Positions 7,797 to 16,159 of a stretch of DNA of 64,000 bases are shown in pieces. Location of the stretch: the NCBI GenBank assembly GCA_031548365.1, contig JAVBRD010000020.1:1-64000 (forward strand), written 5' to 3'. The position numbers were made by a program, and so were the translations under genes. The first letter of the stretch is position 1. Each line of letters opens with the position of its first letter. The notes under the pieces are model-generated. The model had not been told where the DNA came from. It made no database searches and saw only the letters and a list, made by a program, of their open reading frames with translations. This stretch comes from JAVBRD01 sp031548365 (GTDB lineage Bacteria > Bacillota > Clostridia > Christensenellales > UBA1750).

Positions 7797-8993
7797 ATGA
7801 GTGTTGACAGCAAGCCCGTCAAGCGCTTTGGAATATTGACGAGCGGCGGCGATTCGCCCGGTATGAACGCCGCGATACGCGCGGTTGTACGCGCGGGTAT
7901 CTATCACGGCTATGAAGTCTGCGGCGTCCGTTACGGTTACCTCGGCTTGTACGAGGGCATGCCCAAGGACGACCCGAATAAATACATTTTCCCGATGACC
8001 GCGGGATCAGTGGGCGACATCGTCCACCGCGGAGGCACGATTCTGCACTCCGCGCGCCTTCCGGCGTTCAAAGACCACAAAGAGATCCGCGACCGCGTCT
8101 ATGAAAACTGCGTGCGCGCGGGCCTCGACGCGCTTGTTGTCCTGGGAGGAGACGGCAGCTTCGCGGGCATGGAGCGGCTCAACAAAGACTACGGGCTGCG
8201 CGTCATCGGTCTGCCCTGCACCATTGACAACGATCTCGCGTATACCGATTTTTCCATCGGCTTTGATACCGCGGTTAACACCGCTGTCAACTGCATCAAC
8301 GAGTTGCGCGACACCATGAGTTCGCACGACCGCATCAGCGTTGTGGAAGTCATGGGCCGCCACTGCGGCGATCTGGCGATTTACGCGGGCGCGGCCGCGG
8401 GTGCGGAAGCCATTCTCATCCCGGAGATGGAGTACTCGGATGAGAAGTGGATGAAGATCATCATCGACAAAATCGACAAATCACGCAAGCGCAATAAACG
8501 GTATGGCATCATTGTCGTTGCCGAGGGCGTGACCCGCTTCTCTCCCGAAAAGTCGAACATCGCCGCAGAAATACAGGCGATCGCCAATGGCATCGACGCG
8601 GAGAGCAGCCCGCTCGCGCTCAAAGAAGCGCTCTCCGGCTTGGCCGCGAAGCACCGAGACGAGTTCACTCCCGACACAATCGCCAAACGGATTGAGGAAC
8701 ACTACAAAGACCAGACCGAGCGCGATGAGAACGGCATTGTTATCTCTGCAGTGGACGCGCGTGGAACCGTTCTTGGCCATATCCAGCGCGGTGGTTCTCC
8801 CACCGCGACCGATCGAATGATTGCATCCCGTTTGGGATTGCACGCGATCGACCGTCTGACCAAAGGGGCGGATGCCGAGGTCGTTGGGATTGTAGAAAAC
8901 CAGCTTCTGCACTTGGATGTGGGTGTCGCGCTTAAAAAAGTGCGCCAGCCGAATTACGAGATGATCAGGCTCGCCGACATACTCGCGATGTAA
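7797..8993 (+). CDS. pfkA: 6-phosphofructokinase
   Basis: Commits fructose-6-phosphate to glycolysis. Seen: GGDSPGMNAAIRA (15-30), GGDGSFAGM near 120 and PCTIDNDL near 140 with the catalytic Asp, MGRHCGDLA near 190, and GHIQRGGSPT near 325. The Gly in GGDGS suggests ATP rather than pyrophosphate as donor. At 398 residues it is about 75 longer than E. coli PfkA; the extra sequence lies between the EGV loop and GHIQRGG (about residues 245-320), as in some longer PFK subgroups. The start follows GGAGAGAAG. Likely cotranscribed with the next gene. Confidence 0.92.
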   Translation: MSVDSKPVKRFGILTSGGDSPGMNAAIRAVVRAGIYHGYEVCGVRYGYLGLYEGMPKDDPNKYIFPMTAGSVGDIVHRGGTILHSARLPAFKDHKEIRDRVYENCVRAGLDALVVLGGDGSFAGMERLNKDYGLRVIGLPCTIDNDLAYTDFSIGFDTAVNTAVNCINELRDTMSSHDRISVVEVMGRHCGDLAIYAGAAAGAEAILIPEMEYSDEKWMKIIIDKIDKSRKRNKRYGIIVVAEGVTRFSPEKSNIAAEIQAIANGIDAESSPLALKEALSGLAAKHRDEFTPDTIAKRIEEHYKDQTERDENGIVISAVDARGTVLGHIQRGGSPTATDRMIASRLGLHAIDRLTKGADAEVVGIVENQLLHLDVGVALKKVRQPNYEMIRLADILAM

Positions 8994-9029
8994 CACGGAT
9001 CAATCATAACGTTTTAGGAGGTGATGGCT

Positions 9030-10391
9030 TTGTCATCGCCTCTTTTTGTTGGGCAAACGCTGGATCTCGATGTCACAGGCGCGACCGACGATGGCAGGGG
9101 CGTCGCTCGCTTGGACGGCTTTGCCGTGTTCGTCACCGGCGCGCTTGAGGGTGAGCGAGTGACCGCGGTTGTGGAGCGCGTCCATCTCCGATACGCGGAG
9201 GCTTTGACACGACGTATTCTTATCTCCTCCTCCGAGCGTTTGGAGCCGCCATGCCCGCTGTATAGCGCTTGCGGCGGGTGTTCCTTTCTGCACGCGAGCT
9301 ACCCCTCGCAGCTCCGCGTCAAGCAGAACGCCGTCACAACAGCCTTCGAACGCGTGGGCAAGTTCTGCTTGGCGGACACGGATGTGCGTCCAATTCTGAG
9401 CATGCCTTCCCCGTACCGCTATCGCAACAAGGCGGTTTTCGCCATCGGCGGCACGCGGGACAAACCCTGCGTGGGATTTCGCCCTTCCGGAAGTCACGCC
9501 GTATTGGATGTACAGGATTGCTTGCTGCTTCCGCTCGAAGCGTCACGGGCAGCAGAGGCGGTGCGGGCATGGATCGCAAAAACAGACCAAGCGGCGTACG
9601 ATCCGCGCACACGAATGGGACTGCTCCGGCATGTTTTGGTGCGCGTGAGCGACGCCGGCGCGCTGGTCGCGCTCATCGCGTATCATGACAGCGTTTCCTC
9701 CACCGATTCGCTTGTTGCGGCCCTGCGCGAGCGCGTCCCCAACCTGCGCGGCGTTTTGCTGAACATCAACGATCGCCCGCATGTGTCCGGCGACGTATTC
9801 GGATCAAAGACACGCGCGCTCTGGGGCGAAATCACACTCACACATATGCTGCTCGGAATCTCATACCGCGTCTCCGCCGATGCCTTCTTTCAGGTCAATC
9901 CCACGCAATCCGAGCAACTCTTCGGCGCGGCCATTGCATTGGCGGAGCCAGCCGGTGCGCATCTGTTCGACGTGTACTGCGGCGCGGGTGCGCTTACGCT
10001 CCCGCTGGCGCGCGCATGCCGCTCCGCCGTCGGGATTGAGTACTCACAGAGCGCTGTTAACAACGCGGTTGAGAACGCCCTCTTAAACCAAGTCGCTAAC
10101 GCGTCGTTTTCCTGCGCACGCGCAGAAGATGAGATCCCCAAACGCGTGGCGCGCGGCGAGCGTCCCGACGTGATCGTGCTCGACCCACCCCGAGCAGGAT
10201 GCGCACCGGAGGTCCTCCGAGCGGTCATTTCGGCCTCCCCCGCGCGCGTGTTGTATGTCTCCTGCAACCCGCAGACGCTCGCGCGTGACGCGGCGCTGCT
10301 CAGCGGCTACAAGCTCGCTGCGATTCAGCCCGTCGACATGTTCCCGTGGACCGCGCATGTTGAGACGATTGCCTTAATGGTCAAGGCGTGA
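9030..10391 (+). CDS. rlmD: 23S rRNA (uracil-5-)-methyltransferase, RlmD/RlmCD (RumA) family
   Basis: Methylates uridine C5 in 23S rRNA. Domain order: N-terminal TRAM-like beta barrel (residues 5-60), Fe-S cluster cysteines C-x5-C-x2-C in CPLYSACGGC plus a fourth in VQDCLLL, then a Rossmann domain with FDVYCGAGALTLPLA, VLDPPRAGC and the catalytic SCNPQTLARD. Start: AGGAGG at 9016-9021 is eight bases from TTG 9030; the in-frame GTG 9021 and ATG 9024 are inside or too close to the SD. Firmicutes have one or two RlmCD-type paralogues, so the exact uridine target is uncertain. Confidence 0.92.
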   Translation: MSSPLFVGQTLDLDVTGATDDGRGVARLDGFAVFVTGALEGERVTAVVERVHLRYAEALTRRILISSSERLEPPCPLYSACGGCSFLHASYPSQLRVKQNAVTTAFERVGKFCLADTDVRPILSMPSPYRYRNKAVFAIGGTRDKPCVGFRPSGSHAVLDVQDCLLLPLEASRAAEAVRAWIAKTDQAAYDPRTRMGLLRHVLVRVSDAGALVALIAYHDSVSSTDSLVAALRERVPNLRGVLLNINDRPHVSGDVFGSKTRALWGEITLTHMLLGISYRVSADAFFQVNPTQSEQLFGAAIALAEPAGAHLFDVYCGAGALTLPLARACRSAVGIEYSQSAVNNAVENALLNQVANASFSCARAEDEIPKRVARGERPDVIVLDPPRAGCAPEVLRAVISASPARVLYVSCNPQTLARDAALLSGYKLAAIQPVDMFPWTAHVETIALMVKA

Positions 10392-10620
10392 ATTATGCCG
10401 CGAAAGCGCATCGCTACTTTGGCAGCTGACGCCGGTCTCGCGGACGGAGAGCGCCGCCTGTGAAAAACTGACGCCTGCGCCTTCGGGTGGCGAGGTTTCG
10501 GGCGTACCTCCTATGCCCCGCGCCTCTCCCCGCCAAATTAGCGCGTCTGGGTATTGTTTTATTGTGCTAACACGTTTCTGGGCCAGCATGTTCACTTTTA
10601 CTGCTCAACCGTACCGCGCG
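10392..10620. other. convergent intergenic region, nothing recognised
   Basis: 229 bases between rlmD and trmL, which converge here. No perfect terminator hairpin with a T tract was found. A 70-residue minus-strand frame begins near 10595 but shows no family resemblance or SD. Confidence 0.3.
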
Positions 10621-11079
10621 TCACCTCATGCCGGGGAAGCCGTTCTGACGTAACGCTTCGAACAACACAATCGCCGCACAGTTGGAGAGGTTGAGGGAGC
10701 GCGTCTCATCCCGCATGGGGATGCGCAAACAGTTCTCCGGGTGCGATGCGAGCAACGACGCCGGCAAGCCGCTCGTCTCCTTTCCAAAGACAAGGAACGC
10801 GTCCGGAGGATACTTCACGTCCGTATAGCTTTTATGCGCGCGTGTGGAGAGGAAAAAGAACGCAGCATCCGGAAACTCGGCCATGAGCGCGTGCATGTTG
10901 TCGTGATAGCGGATATTCATCAAGTGCCAGTAATCCAAACCCGCGCGTTTGAGCTTACTGTCGTCGACCTCAAATCCGAGTGGACGCACGAGGTGAAGCG
11001 TCGTGTCCGTGACCGCGCAAGAGCGCGCGATGTTGCCCGTGTTTTGCGGAATGAGCGGCTCAACCAATACGATGTTCAC
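10621..11079 (-). CDS. trmL: tRNA (cytidine(34)-2'-O)-methyltransferase TrmL
   Basis: SPOUT-fold enzyme that 2'-O-methylates the wobble base of tRNA-Leu isoacceptors. 152 residues, the size of minimal SPOUT proteins. Seen: NIVLVEPLIPQNTGNIAR at the N-terminus, LVFGKETSGLP near 95, and the knot motif IPMRDETRSLNLSNCAAIV near 120. It starts at a GTG whose last bases form the stop of the EamA gene (GTGA overlap), so it is coupled to that transporter. Confidence 0.94.
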   Translation of the reverse strand: MNIVLVEPLIPQNTGNIARSCAVTDTTLHLVRPLGFEVDDSKLKRAGLDYWHLMNIRYHDNMHALMAEFPDAAFFFLSTRAHKSYTDVKYPPDAFLVFGKETSGLPASLLASHPENCLRIPMRDETRSLNLSNCAAIVLFEALRQNGFPGMR

Positions 11080-11975
11080 GCCTCATATACCCCTTTCACC
11101 GCGCGCATGGGAGCGATGGTCACAAGCGTGATACCCGTCAGGATCACAAGTCCGCCCGCGAGTTGAAGCGTCGAAAGCTCCTCCTTCAAAAACAGCGTCG
11201 CCGACACAACCGCGAATACGGGAACAAAGTTAAGGAAGACCGAAACAGTCACCGTGCCCAGCGTCTGTATGGCGTCGACATACCAAAGGTAACACGCGCC
11301 CGAACACAGCAACCCGAGCGCTGCGACAACCCCCGCAAGCGGCCACGTGAAATCCGGCCAGCCACGCATGTCGGCCAGACCGAATGGTATCAGTGTCAGC
11401 AGCGCAACGAGTGACTGACGGGATGTAATGAGCACACTGTCGTACTTGATGAGCAGCTTTCGCGACGCGAGCAGATAGGCGACCCACGTCGCGCACCCGC
11501 CGAAGACCAGCATATTGCCCACAAGCGTCTCTCGTGAAAAATTATAACCGCCCCCCACGACCAACGCGACGCCCGCCACGCTGAGCGCCGCGCCCACCCA
11601 TTGCAGCGGAGACACGCGCGCCTTGAAAAAGATCGCATCAACCGCGAGCGTGATGACCGGGACAGTCGCGACGATGAGGGAAGCGTTCGACGCCGTTGTG
11701 TACAGCATGCCGGTGTTTTCAAAGAAGTAGTAGAGTGTCACGCCGAAAAAGGAGCTCGCGACGAGTGTTAACGCGTCCCCTTTTTCGATTTTTCGCTCTT
11801 TAACCATCTTTTTCTCGATCACGAGAAGCACGGGCACGACGATCACATAACGAAAAAAAGCGAGCGACATGGGCGCAAGCCCCGCACCGAGCGCGAACTT
11901 TGTACCGATAAACGAAAACCCCCACAACGCGTTGCACAAAAAGAGCCAGACAAACGCCATCGCACGATTACGCAT
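11076..11975 (-). CDS. EamA/DMT-family permease
   Basis: Drug/metabolite-type exporter with about ten membrane helices arranged as two five-helix EamA repeats (first opens LCNALWGFSFIGTKFAL, second begins near residue 150). Substrate unknown; such proteins export metabolites or amino acids. The start at 11975 is set by GGAGG seven bases upstream and lies about 16 bases after the predicted transcription start; an upstream ATG at 12017 would lie within the promoter spacer. Confidence 0.88.
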   Translation of the reverse strand: MRNRAMAFVWLFLCNALWGFSFIGTKFALGAGLAPMSLAFFRYVIVVPVLLVIEKKMVKERKIEKGDALTLVASSFFGVTLYYFFENTGMLYTTASNASLIVATVPVITLAVDAIFFKARVSPLQWVGAALSVAGVALVVGGGYNFSRETLVGNMLVFGGCATWVAYLLASRKLLIKYDSVLITSRQSLVALLTLIPFGLADMRGWPDFTWPLAGVVAALGLLCSGACYLWYVDAIQTLGTVTVSVFLNFVPVFAVVSATLFLKEELSTLQLAGGLVILTGITLVTIAPMRAVKGVYEA

Positions 11976-11996
11976 GTTAAGCCTCCAAACCTGCCT

Positions 11997-12025
11997 AGAA
12001 TACCGAATGAAAGGCACACTGTCAA
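11997..12025 (-). promoter_or_regulatory. promoter of the EamA-trmL pair
   Basis: Minus-strand TTGACA (12020-12025), 17 bases, TATTCT (11997-12002). A perfect -35. Confidence 0.75.
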
Positions 12026-12062
12026 GGACAGGCGGTCCGCAAGAGCGTGTTCCCGAATCCAG

Positions 12063-12091
12063 TTGACCATTTCAGCCATGGCATATAAAAT
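12063..12091 (+). promoter_or_regulatory. promoter of the OYE-ABC operon
   Basis: TTGACC (12063-12068), 17 bases, TAAAAT (12086-12091), diverging from the EamA promoter about 40 bp away. Confidence 0.65.
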
Positions 12092-12116
12092 AGAGCGGAC
12101 AGCGGGAGGCTAATAC

Positions 12117-13124
12117 ATGAAACACATCGCCACACCGGTAAAAATTGGGGGAAAGACGGCCGCAAATCGCCTCGTCATGCCGCCAATGGTCATCTTCGGG
12201 CAATGCTCTACGGACGGCATGCCCTCTGACGCGCTGATCGCTCATTACGCAGCTCGCAAGTCACTCGGCATGGTGATCGTCGAAGCCGCGTGCATCGATC
12301 CGGCGGGCCGCCTCCACCCCAACCAGCTAGGTGTGTGGAGCGACGATCATGTGCCGGGACTCGCGCGGATTGCCGCCGCCATTCACGGGAACGGCTCTCT
12401 CGCCATTCTGCAGATCCACCACGCGGGCGCTAAAACCGCGGCGGAAACCTGCGCACAACCAAAGCACGCAGGAAACATGACGGCAGATGGCATCGTTTTA
12501 CTGAAGCGCGCCTTTGTCGATGCGGCTAAACGCGCACTCAGGGCGGGGTTTGACGGCGTTGAGCTTCACGGAGCGCACGCGTATCTTCTTTCGCAGTTCG
12601 CATCCCCAACACACAACCAAAGAACGGACGCGTACGGCCAAGACCGCACGCTGTTATCCGTAGAAATCACGCGCGAGGTGCTGGCCTCGCTTCCTTCGGG
12701 CTTCATTGTGCAGTACCGTATGGGCATCAACGAACCCGACCTCGCAGGCGGACTCGCGCTTGCCCAAGCGCTTGAACGCGCGGGCATCCACGCTTTGCAC
12801 GTCTCCAGCGGCTGCGGCCCTGAGCCGCTCACCGCGCCGGATGGGTTTTCGCACTCGTGGTTCGTGTACGGAGCGTCACAGGTCAAAGCGGCCGTGAGCG
12901 TGCCCGTCATCGCTGTCAACGGCATCAAAACGCCGGATGAAGCCGAAGACATCGTGGCCACTAGGCTTGCCGACATGGCAGCCATCGGACGCCAGCTGCT
13001 GGTCGATCCGCTCTGGGCCGAAAAAGCGCTGGGCGGAGGCGATGTGATTCTGTGCGCCCGATGCAAGCCCTGCGGCTGGTTCAGAAGCTCTGGCAAGTGC
13101 CCGAAAAACCCGTCAAAGGGGTAA
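12117..13124 (+). CDS. NADH:flavin oxidoreductase, Old Yellow Enzyme family, single barrel
   Basis: FMN TIM-barrel ene-reductase. The family signature HGAHAYLLSQFASPTHNQRT plus DAYG is around residues 150-175; the FMN-phosphate loops are near IAVNGI (265) and AIGRQLLVDP (290). At 335 residues it lacks the FAD/NADH domain of 2,4-dienoyl-CoA reductases, yet the last 20 residues keep a cysteine cluster (C-x2-C-x2-C-x8-C) like the [4Fe-4S] site of the long enzymes. GGGAGG is well placed before the ATG. The ABC ATPase starts five bases after its stop. Substrate unknown. Confidence 0.88.
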   Translation: MKHIATPVKIGGKTAANRLVMPPMVIFGQCSTDGMPSDALIAHYAARKSLGMVIVEAACIDPAGRLHPNQLGVWSDDHVPGLARIAAAIHGNGSLAILQIHHAGAKTAAETCAQPKHAGNMTADGIVLLKRAFVDAAKRALRAGFDGVELHGAHAYLLSQFASPTHNQRTDAYGQDRTLLSVEITREVLASLPSGFIVQYRMGINEPDLAGGLALAQALERAGIHALHVSSGCGPEPLTAPDGFSHSWFVYGASQVKAAVSVPVIAVNGIKTPDEAEDIVATRLADMAAIGRQLLVDPLWAEKALGGGDVILCARCKPCGWFRSSGKCPKNPSKG

Positions 13125-13129
13125 GGATT

Positions 13130-13831
13130 ATGGACATCGCGCTCTCCATGCTCAAGGTGTTCAAAGCGTACGGCAATCCCGAAGATGGCCATTTTGCGCT
13201 GATCGACATCAGCTTTGAGGTGCGCCAAGGCGCGCTCGCCGCGCTCATCGGTCCGGGCGGTTCTGGCAAAACCACACTCCTTGGCATCGCTTCAGGCCTT
13301 GTCCCGTGCGGCGCGGGCAAGATCGTCGCGGGACGGCAAACCGTGAGTGATTTCAGCGCTCGCCTGCTCGCCGCATATCGCAGGCGCGAGGTCGGCATCG
13401 CAACGGAGCATGATCTGCTCGACGATGCGTTGACTGTTGCGGACAACATCGAGCTTGCGGCTGCGGTTGCGCTCTCCCCTCTGCCAACGCTGACCGCGCT
13501 TGCCGAGGTTGGTCTTGAGCGTCAGGCGGGCTGTATGCCTTCGACACTCACCGGGAGCGAACGCAAAAGGCTGTGCATCGCGCGCGCACTCGCCGTCAAC
13601 CCCCGCCTTTTGCTGCTCGATGAGCCCCTTGTGGTGCTCGATGCAGCTATGAAATCGCGCGTGCTTGGCGCGCTTCGCGCCGCGTGCCAAGAGCGTGGGA
13701 CCACCGTTCTCATCGCCACGCACGACGCGTCCATCGCCGCGTACGCCGATCAGGTCATCGAGATACAGGGCGGGCGCATCATCGCCTCGCACAACAACCC
13801 CAACCCGGAAAGCGCGGATGTGGGTCCATGA
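13130..13831 (+). CDS. ABC transporter ATP-binding protein with altered Q-loop and signature
   Basis: LolD/MacB-like ATPase of 233 residues. Walker A GPGGSGKT is at 41-48, Walker B LLLLDE at 160-165 and the switch His at 198 (IATHD). The Q-loop position holds Glu93 (VGIATE) instead of Gln, and the signature reads LTGSE (140-144) rather than LSGGQ. The start at ATG 13130 is chosen because upstream in-frame codons lie within the OYE gene. The stop overlaps the permease start as ATGA, so the two form one transporter. Confidence 0.86.
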   Translation: MDIALSMLKVFKAYGNPEDGHFALIDISFEVRQGALAALIGPGGSGKTTLLGIASGLVPCGAGKIVAGRQTVSDFSARLLAAYRRREVGIATEHDLLDDALTVADNIELAAAVALSPLPTLTALAEVGLERQAGCMPSTLTGSERKRLCIARALAVNPRLLLLDEPLVVLDAAMKSRVLGALRAACQERGTTVLIATHDASIAAYADQVIEIQGGRIIASHNNPNPESADVGP

Positions 13832-16146
13832 GAAAATCTCCGGTCGTGACCTCCTTTTCGCGGGCACCCGCGCGTCTTTGCGCGCTGGCGCTCTGCGCCT
13901 TTTTGGGCGCGGCCGGGTTCGCGGGCTTTCCCCTGTCGCGCGACGTCTTGAGCCAGGGTGTTGACGCCATCGCCGCGAGCGAAAACGCGCCCGCGCTCTC
14001 CGTTAGTTTTTCGCGCCCTCTGACCGATCGCGACATTGAGGTCCTCGCGGCAGCCCAAGGCGTGCGGGCGGTCCATCCGGCCTTTGTATACCCGTTCGGC
14101 GACAAGCGGCAGTACATCGCCCATCCCATCGGGACAGGGGCGGAAATTAAGCTCGTCGCCGGCAGGATGCCGGAACGGCCGGACGAGTGCCTCGTGGACG
14201 CGGTCGACGTGGCGCGCGTCATCCCCGGCGACCTGATGATCAGCGACCGGGAGATGCGCTCTGTGGGCCGCGCCACCACGCCCTTGGCCCTCCCTTCCGA
14301 TGCGCTCATGAAAGAGGAGTATAACATTTTCGTGCCGGATACCGCATTATCCCCCGACGCGCGGACAAGGCTGTACGTGGTATGCGATCCCGCATCGCGC
14401 GAAAGTGTTGAACGGGTGGCGAACGCCCTTCTTGCGGACGAGCAGTCCGCGGCTGATCAAGCTCTCAAGTCCGCCATAGCAGGCGCTGAGAACGCCCAAG
14501 CCGAAGCAAAAGCTGCGCTCGACGCGTTCGCGGCACAGACAGCGACAGGCCGGTCAGGGCTTGAGAAAACGCGGGACGACTTGCGCGCCGCGTCGGCTGA
14601 GAAAGCCGCGAAAGACGCGTCTCTTGCTCTGGCCGCTCAAAACGCCGCGCAATCCGCTCATGACGCGGCGGCAAGTGCCGTTGCTCAAGCAGAAGCGGCG
14701 CTCTCCACACTCAGGGATGAGTTGCGCTATGCCATTTCACCCACGCCGCGCGTCATCTCACGCGGGGGGGCCATCATCCTGCCGCCCACGCCCGAACCGC
14801 CAGAATTTACACCCACGCCGACCTTGGGACCCACGCCCGTTCCTACCCCAGTGCTCACCCCAGCTCCCACCCCGGTGCAAGCGCCCTCGACCCCGCGGCC
14901 CCACCGCACGCCGCGCCCCGAGCAGACGGCTTCGCTTCCCCCAACACCGGCATCCTTGTCGTCGCCTGACACGCGCGAGCTCGAGCATAAGATCACTCAA
15001 GCCGAAGAAGCGCTTTCCGAAAAACGCTCCGTCATGAAAGCCACACAATCCGCTCTCGACGTGGCTCGACAAGAATTTGAGGCCGCAGAGCAAAGACAGC
15101 GCGATCATATGGCCAAGCTCTCCGACGCGGAAACTGCGCTGGCGGAGTACACGGCGCGGCGCGCCCGCGAGGAAACGCCGCTCCGGAGCGCTTACGCACA
15201 AGCGCAGGAACGCTTGCGAACCGCACAGCTGCCCCCGCTTGCCTCAGACACGAGTTTTTCGATCACCCCAGCGGATGACTTTCCTCTGCGCGCGTCCTTT
15301 CTGACCACGCTGAACAACGCCAATGCGCTCACCCGTTCGCTCGCGCTACTCATGCTGTTTGCCTCCGCGCTTGCGTCAGGCGTAATCGCCGCCGAAACCG
15401 TCAAGACACGTTTCGCCGGGCACATCGCGACGCGCGCACTCCTCGGCTACACGGACACTGAAATCATCGCGCCTATCACACTGACCGCTGTTGCCGCCGC
15501 GCTTGCCGGAGGTGTGCCCGGCGTTCTCGCGGGCGCTCTCGCAATCCCTCGCATTGTTTTCGCATCTTCAGGTCTGGAGCTGCGCACGGTTTTCGCGCCC
15601 GCACCATTCCCCCTTTTGCGGTTTGCCGCAGTGTCCGCGGTGCTTGCAGCGGTCGCGGGCGGATCCGCGGCGCACTTTGCGCGTTTGCAGGTGCGAGGCA
15701 AAGGTTTACGCGCGGCATCTGGCTCCGAACACGTCATTTTCACACCCTGCGCGCTCTTGCTTTCATCCGCAGCGTGCGCGCTCATCCCTGCGTTGTCCCC
15801 GCTGATGACGCGTTCGGCATCACCGCCCTCTTGGCCGCTGTTTGGAGCCGCATCTGTGCTGGGCATCGCGTTTGCGTGCGCCGTGAGCGCACACGCAACC
15901 TCCCTTGCCGAGGACACGTCCGACCTTCACCGCGTTCTCGGCGTTTCTGGCCGCGAGAAACAAGCCAAGCGTTCCCACGCCGAGATCGGCGTGCTTCTTT
16001 CCCTCGTCCCCGTCCTCATCGCGTGCGCGAACAGTTTCACCTTGAAGCTCTTCGTGGCTGCGCTCGCCGCCTACTCCGTTTTATCCCTGTTCACAAGGTG
16101 CTTTAGCGTGCTGTTCCGGCTTCGAGCAAAACGCATTAATCCGTAG
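13828..16146 (+). CDS. FtsX-like ABC permease with two coiled coils and a Pro-Thr-Pro linker
   Basis: 772-residue membrane protein paired with the preceding ATPase. One N-terminal helix (about 10-33) leads to an extracytoplasmic region (34-200) resembling the periplasmic part of MacB/FtsX permeases. An Ala-rich coiled coil (about 209-303), a Pro/Thr-Pro segment (319-371) and a second coiled coil (381-468) follow. Seven membrane segments then run to the C-terminus (about 500-521, 548-573, 593-618, 633-655, 669-690, 718-738, 740-761); the first three form the FtsX core. Such mechanotransmission permeases act on envelope substrates rather than across the membrane. I infer that the two coiled coils form an antiparallel hairpin split by the linker. 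Start fixed by the ATGA overlap. Confidence 0.78.
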   Translation: MRKSPVVTSFSRAPARLCALALCAFLGAAGFAGFPLSRDVLSQGVDAIAASENAPALSVSFSRPLTDRDIEVLAAAQGVRAVHPAFVYPFGDKRQYIAHPIGTGAEIKLVAGRMPERPDECLVDAVDVARVIPGDLMISDREMRSVGRATTPLALPSDALMKEEYNIFVPDTALSPDARTRLYVVCDPASRESVERVANALLADEQSAADQALKSAIAGAENAQAEAKAALDAFAAQTATGRSGLEKTRDDLRAASAEKAAKDASLALAAQNAAQSAHDAAASAVAQAEAALSTLRDELRYAISPTPRVISRGGAIILPPTPEPPEFTPTPTLGPTPVPTPVLTPAPTPVQAPSTPRPHRTPRPEQTASLPPTPASLSSPDTRELEHKITQAEEALSEKRSVMKATQSALDVARQEFEAAEQRQRDHMAKLSDAETALAEYTARRAREETPLRSAYAQAQERLRTAQLPPLASDTSFSITPADDFPLRASFLTTLNNANALTRSLALLMLFASALASGVIAAETVKTRFAGHIATRALLGYTDTEIIAPITLTAVAAALAGGVPGVLAGALAIPRIVFASSGLELRTVFAPAPFPLLRFAAVSAVLAAVAGGSAAHFARLQVRGKGLRAASGSEHVIFTPCALLLSSAACALIPALSPLMTRSASPPSWPLFGAASVLGIAFACAVSAHATSLAEDTSDLHRVLGVSGREKQAKRSHAEIGVLLSLVPVLIACANSFTLKLFVAALAAYSVLSLFTRCFSVLFRLRAKRINP
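14780..14940 (+). repeat. imprecise Pro-Thr-Pro-coding repeat inside the permease gene
   Basis: About 160 bases of degenerate CCCACGCC-type units encode a run of PTP, PVP and PAP triplets. The repeat is at protein level; the DNA units differ at many third positions, so it is not a fresh tandem duplication. Such linkers are rigid and are typical of cell-wall-spanning segments. Confidence 0.7.
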
Positions 16147-16159
16147 CAGAAGGTGACCC

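Noticed and set aside
10374..10595. 73-residue minus-strand frame between rlmD and trmL
   Set aside because: No SD, overlaps the rlmD end, and shows no recognisable sequence; kept only as a note in the intergenic entry.
14780..14940. Tandem DNA repeat or minisatellite
   Set aside because: Units differ at many positions and the pattern is explained by the Pro-Thr-Pro protein linker.
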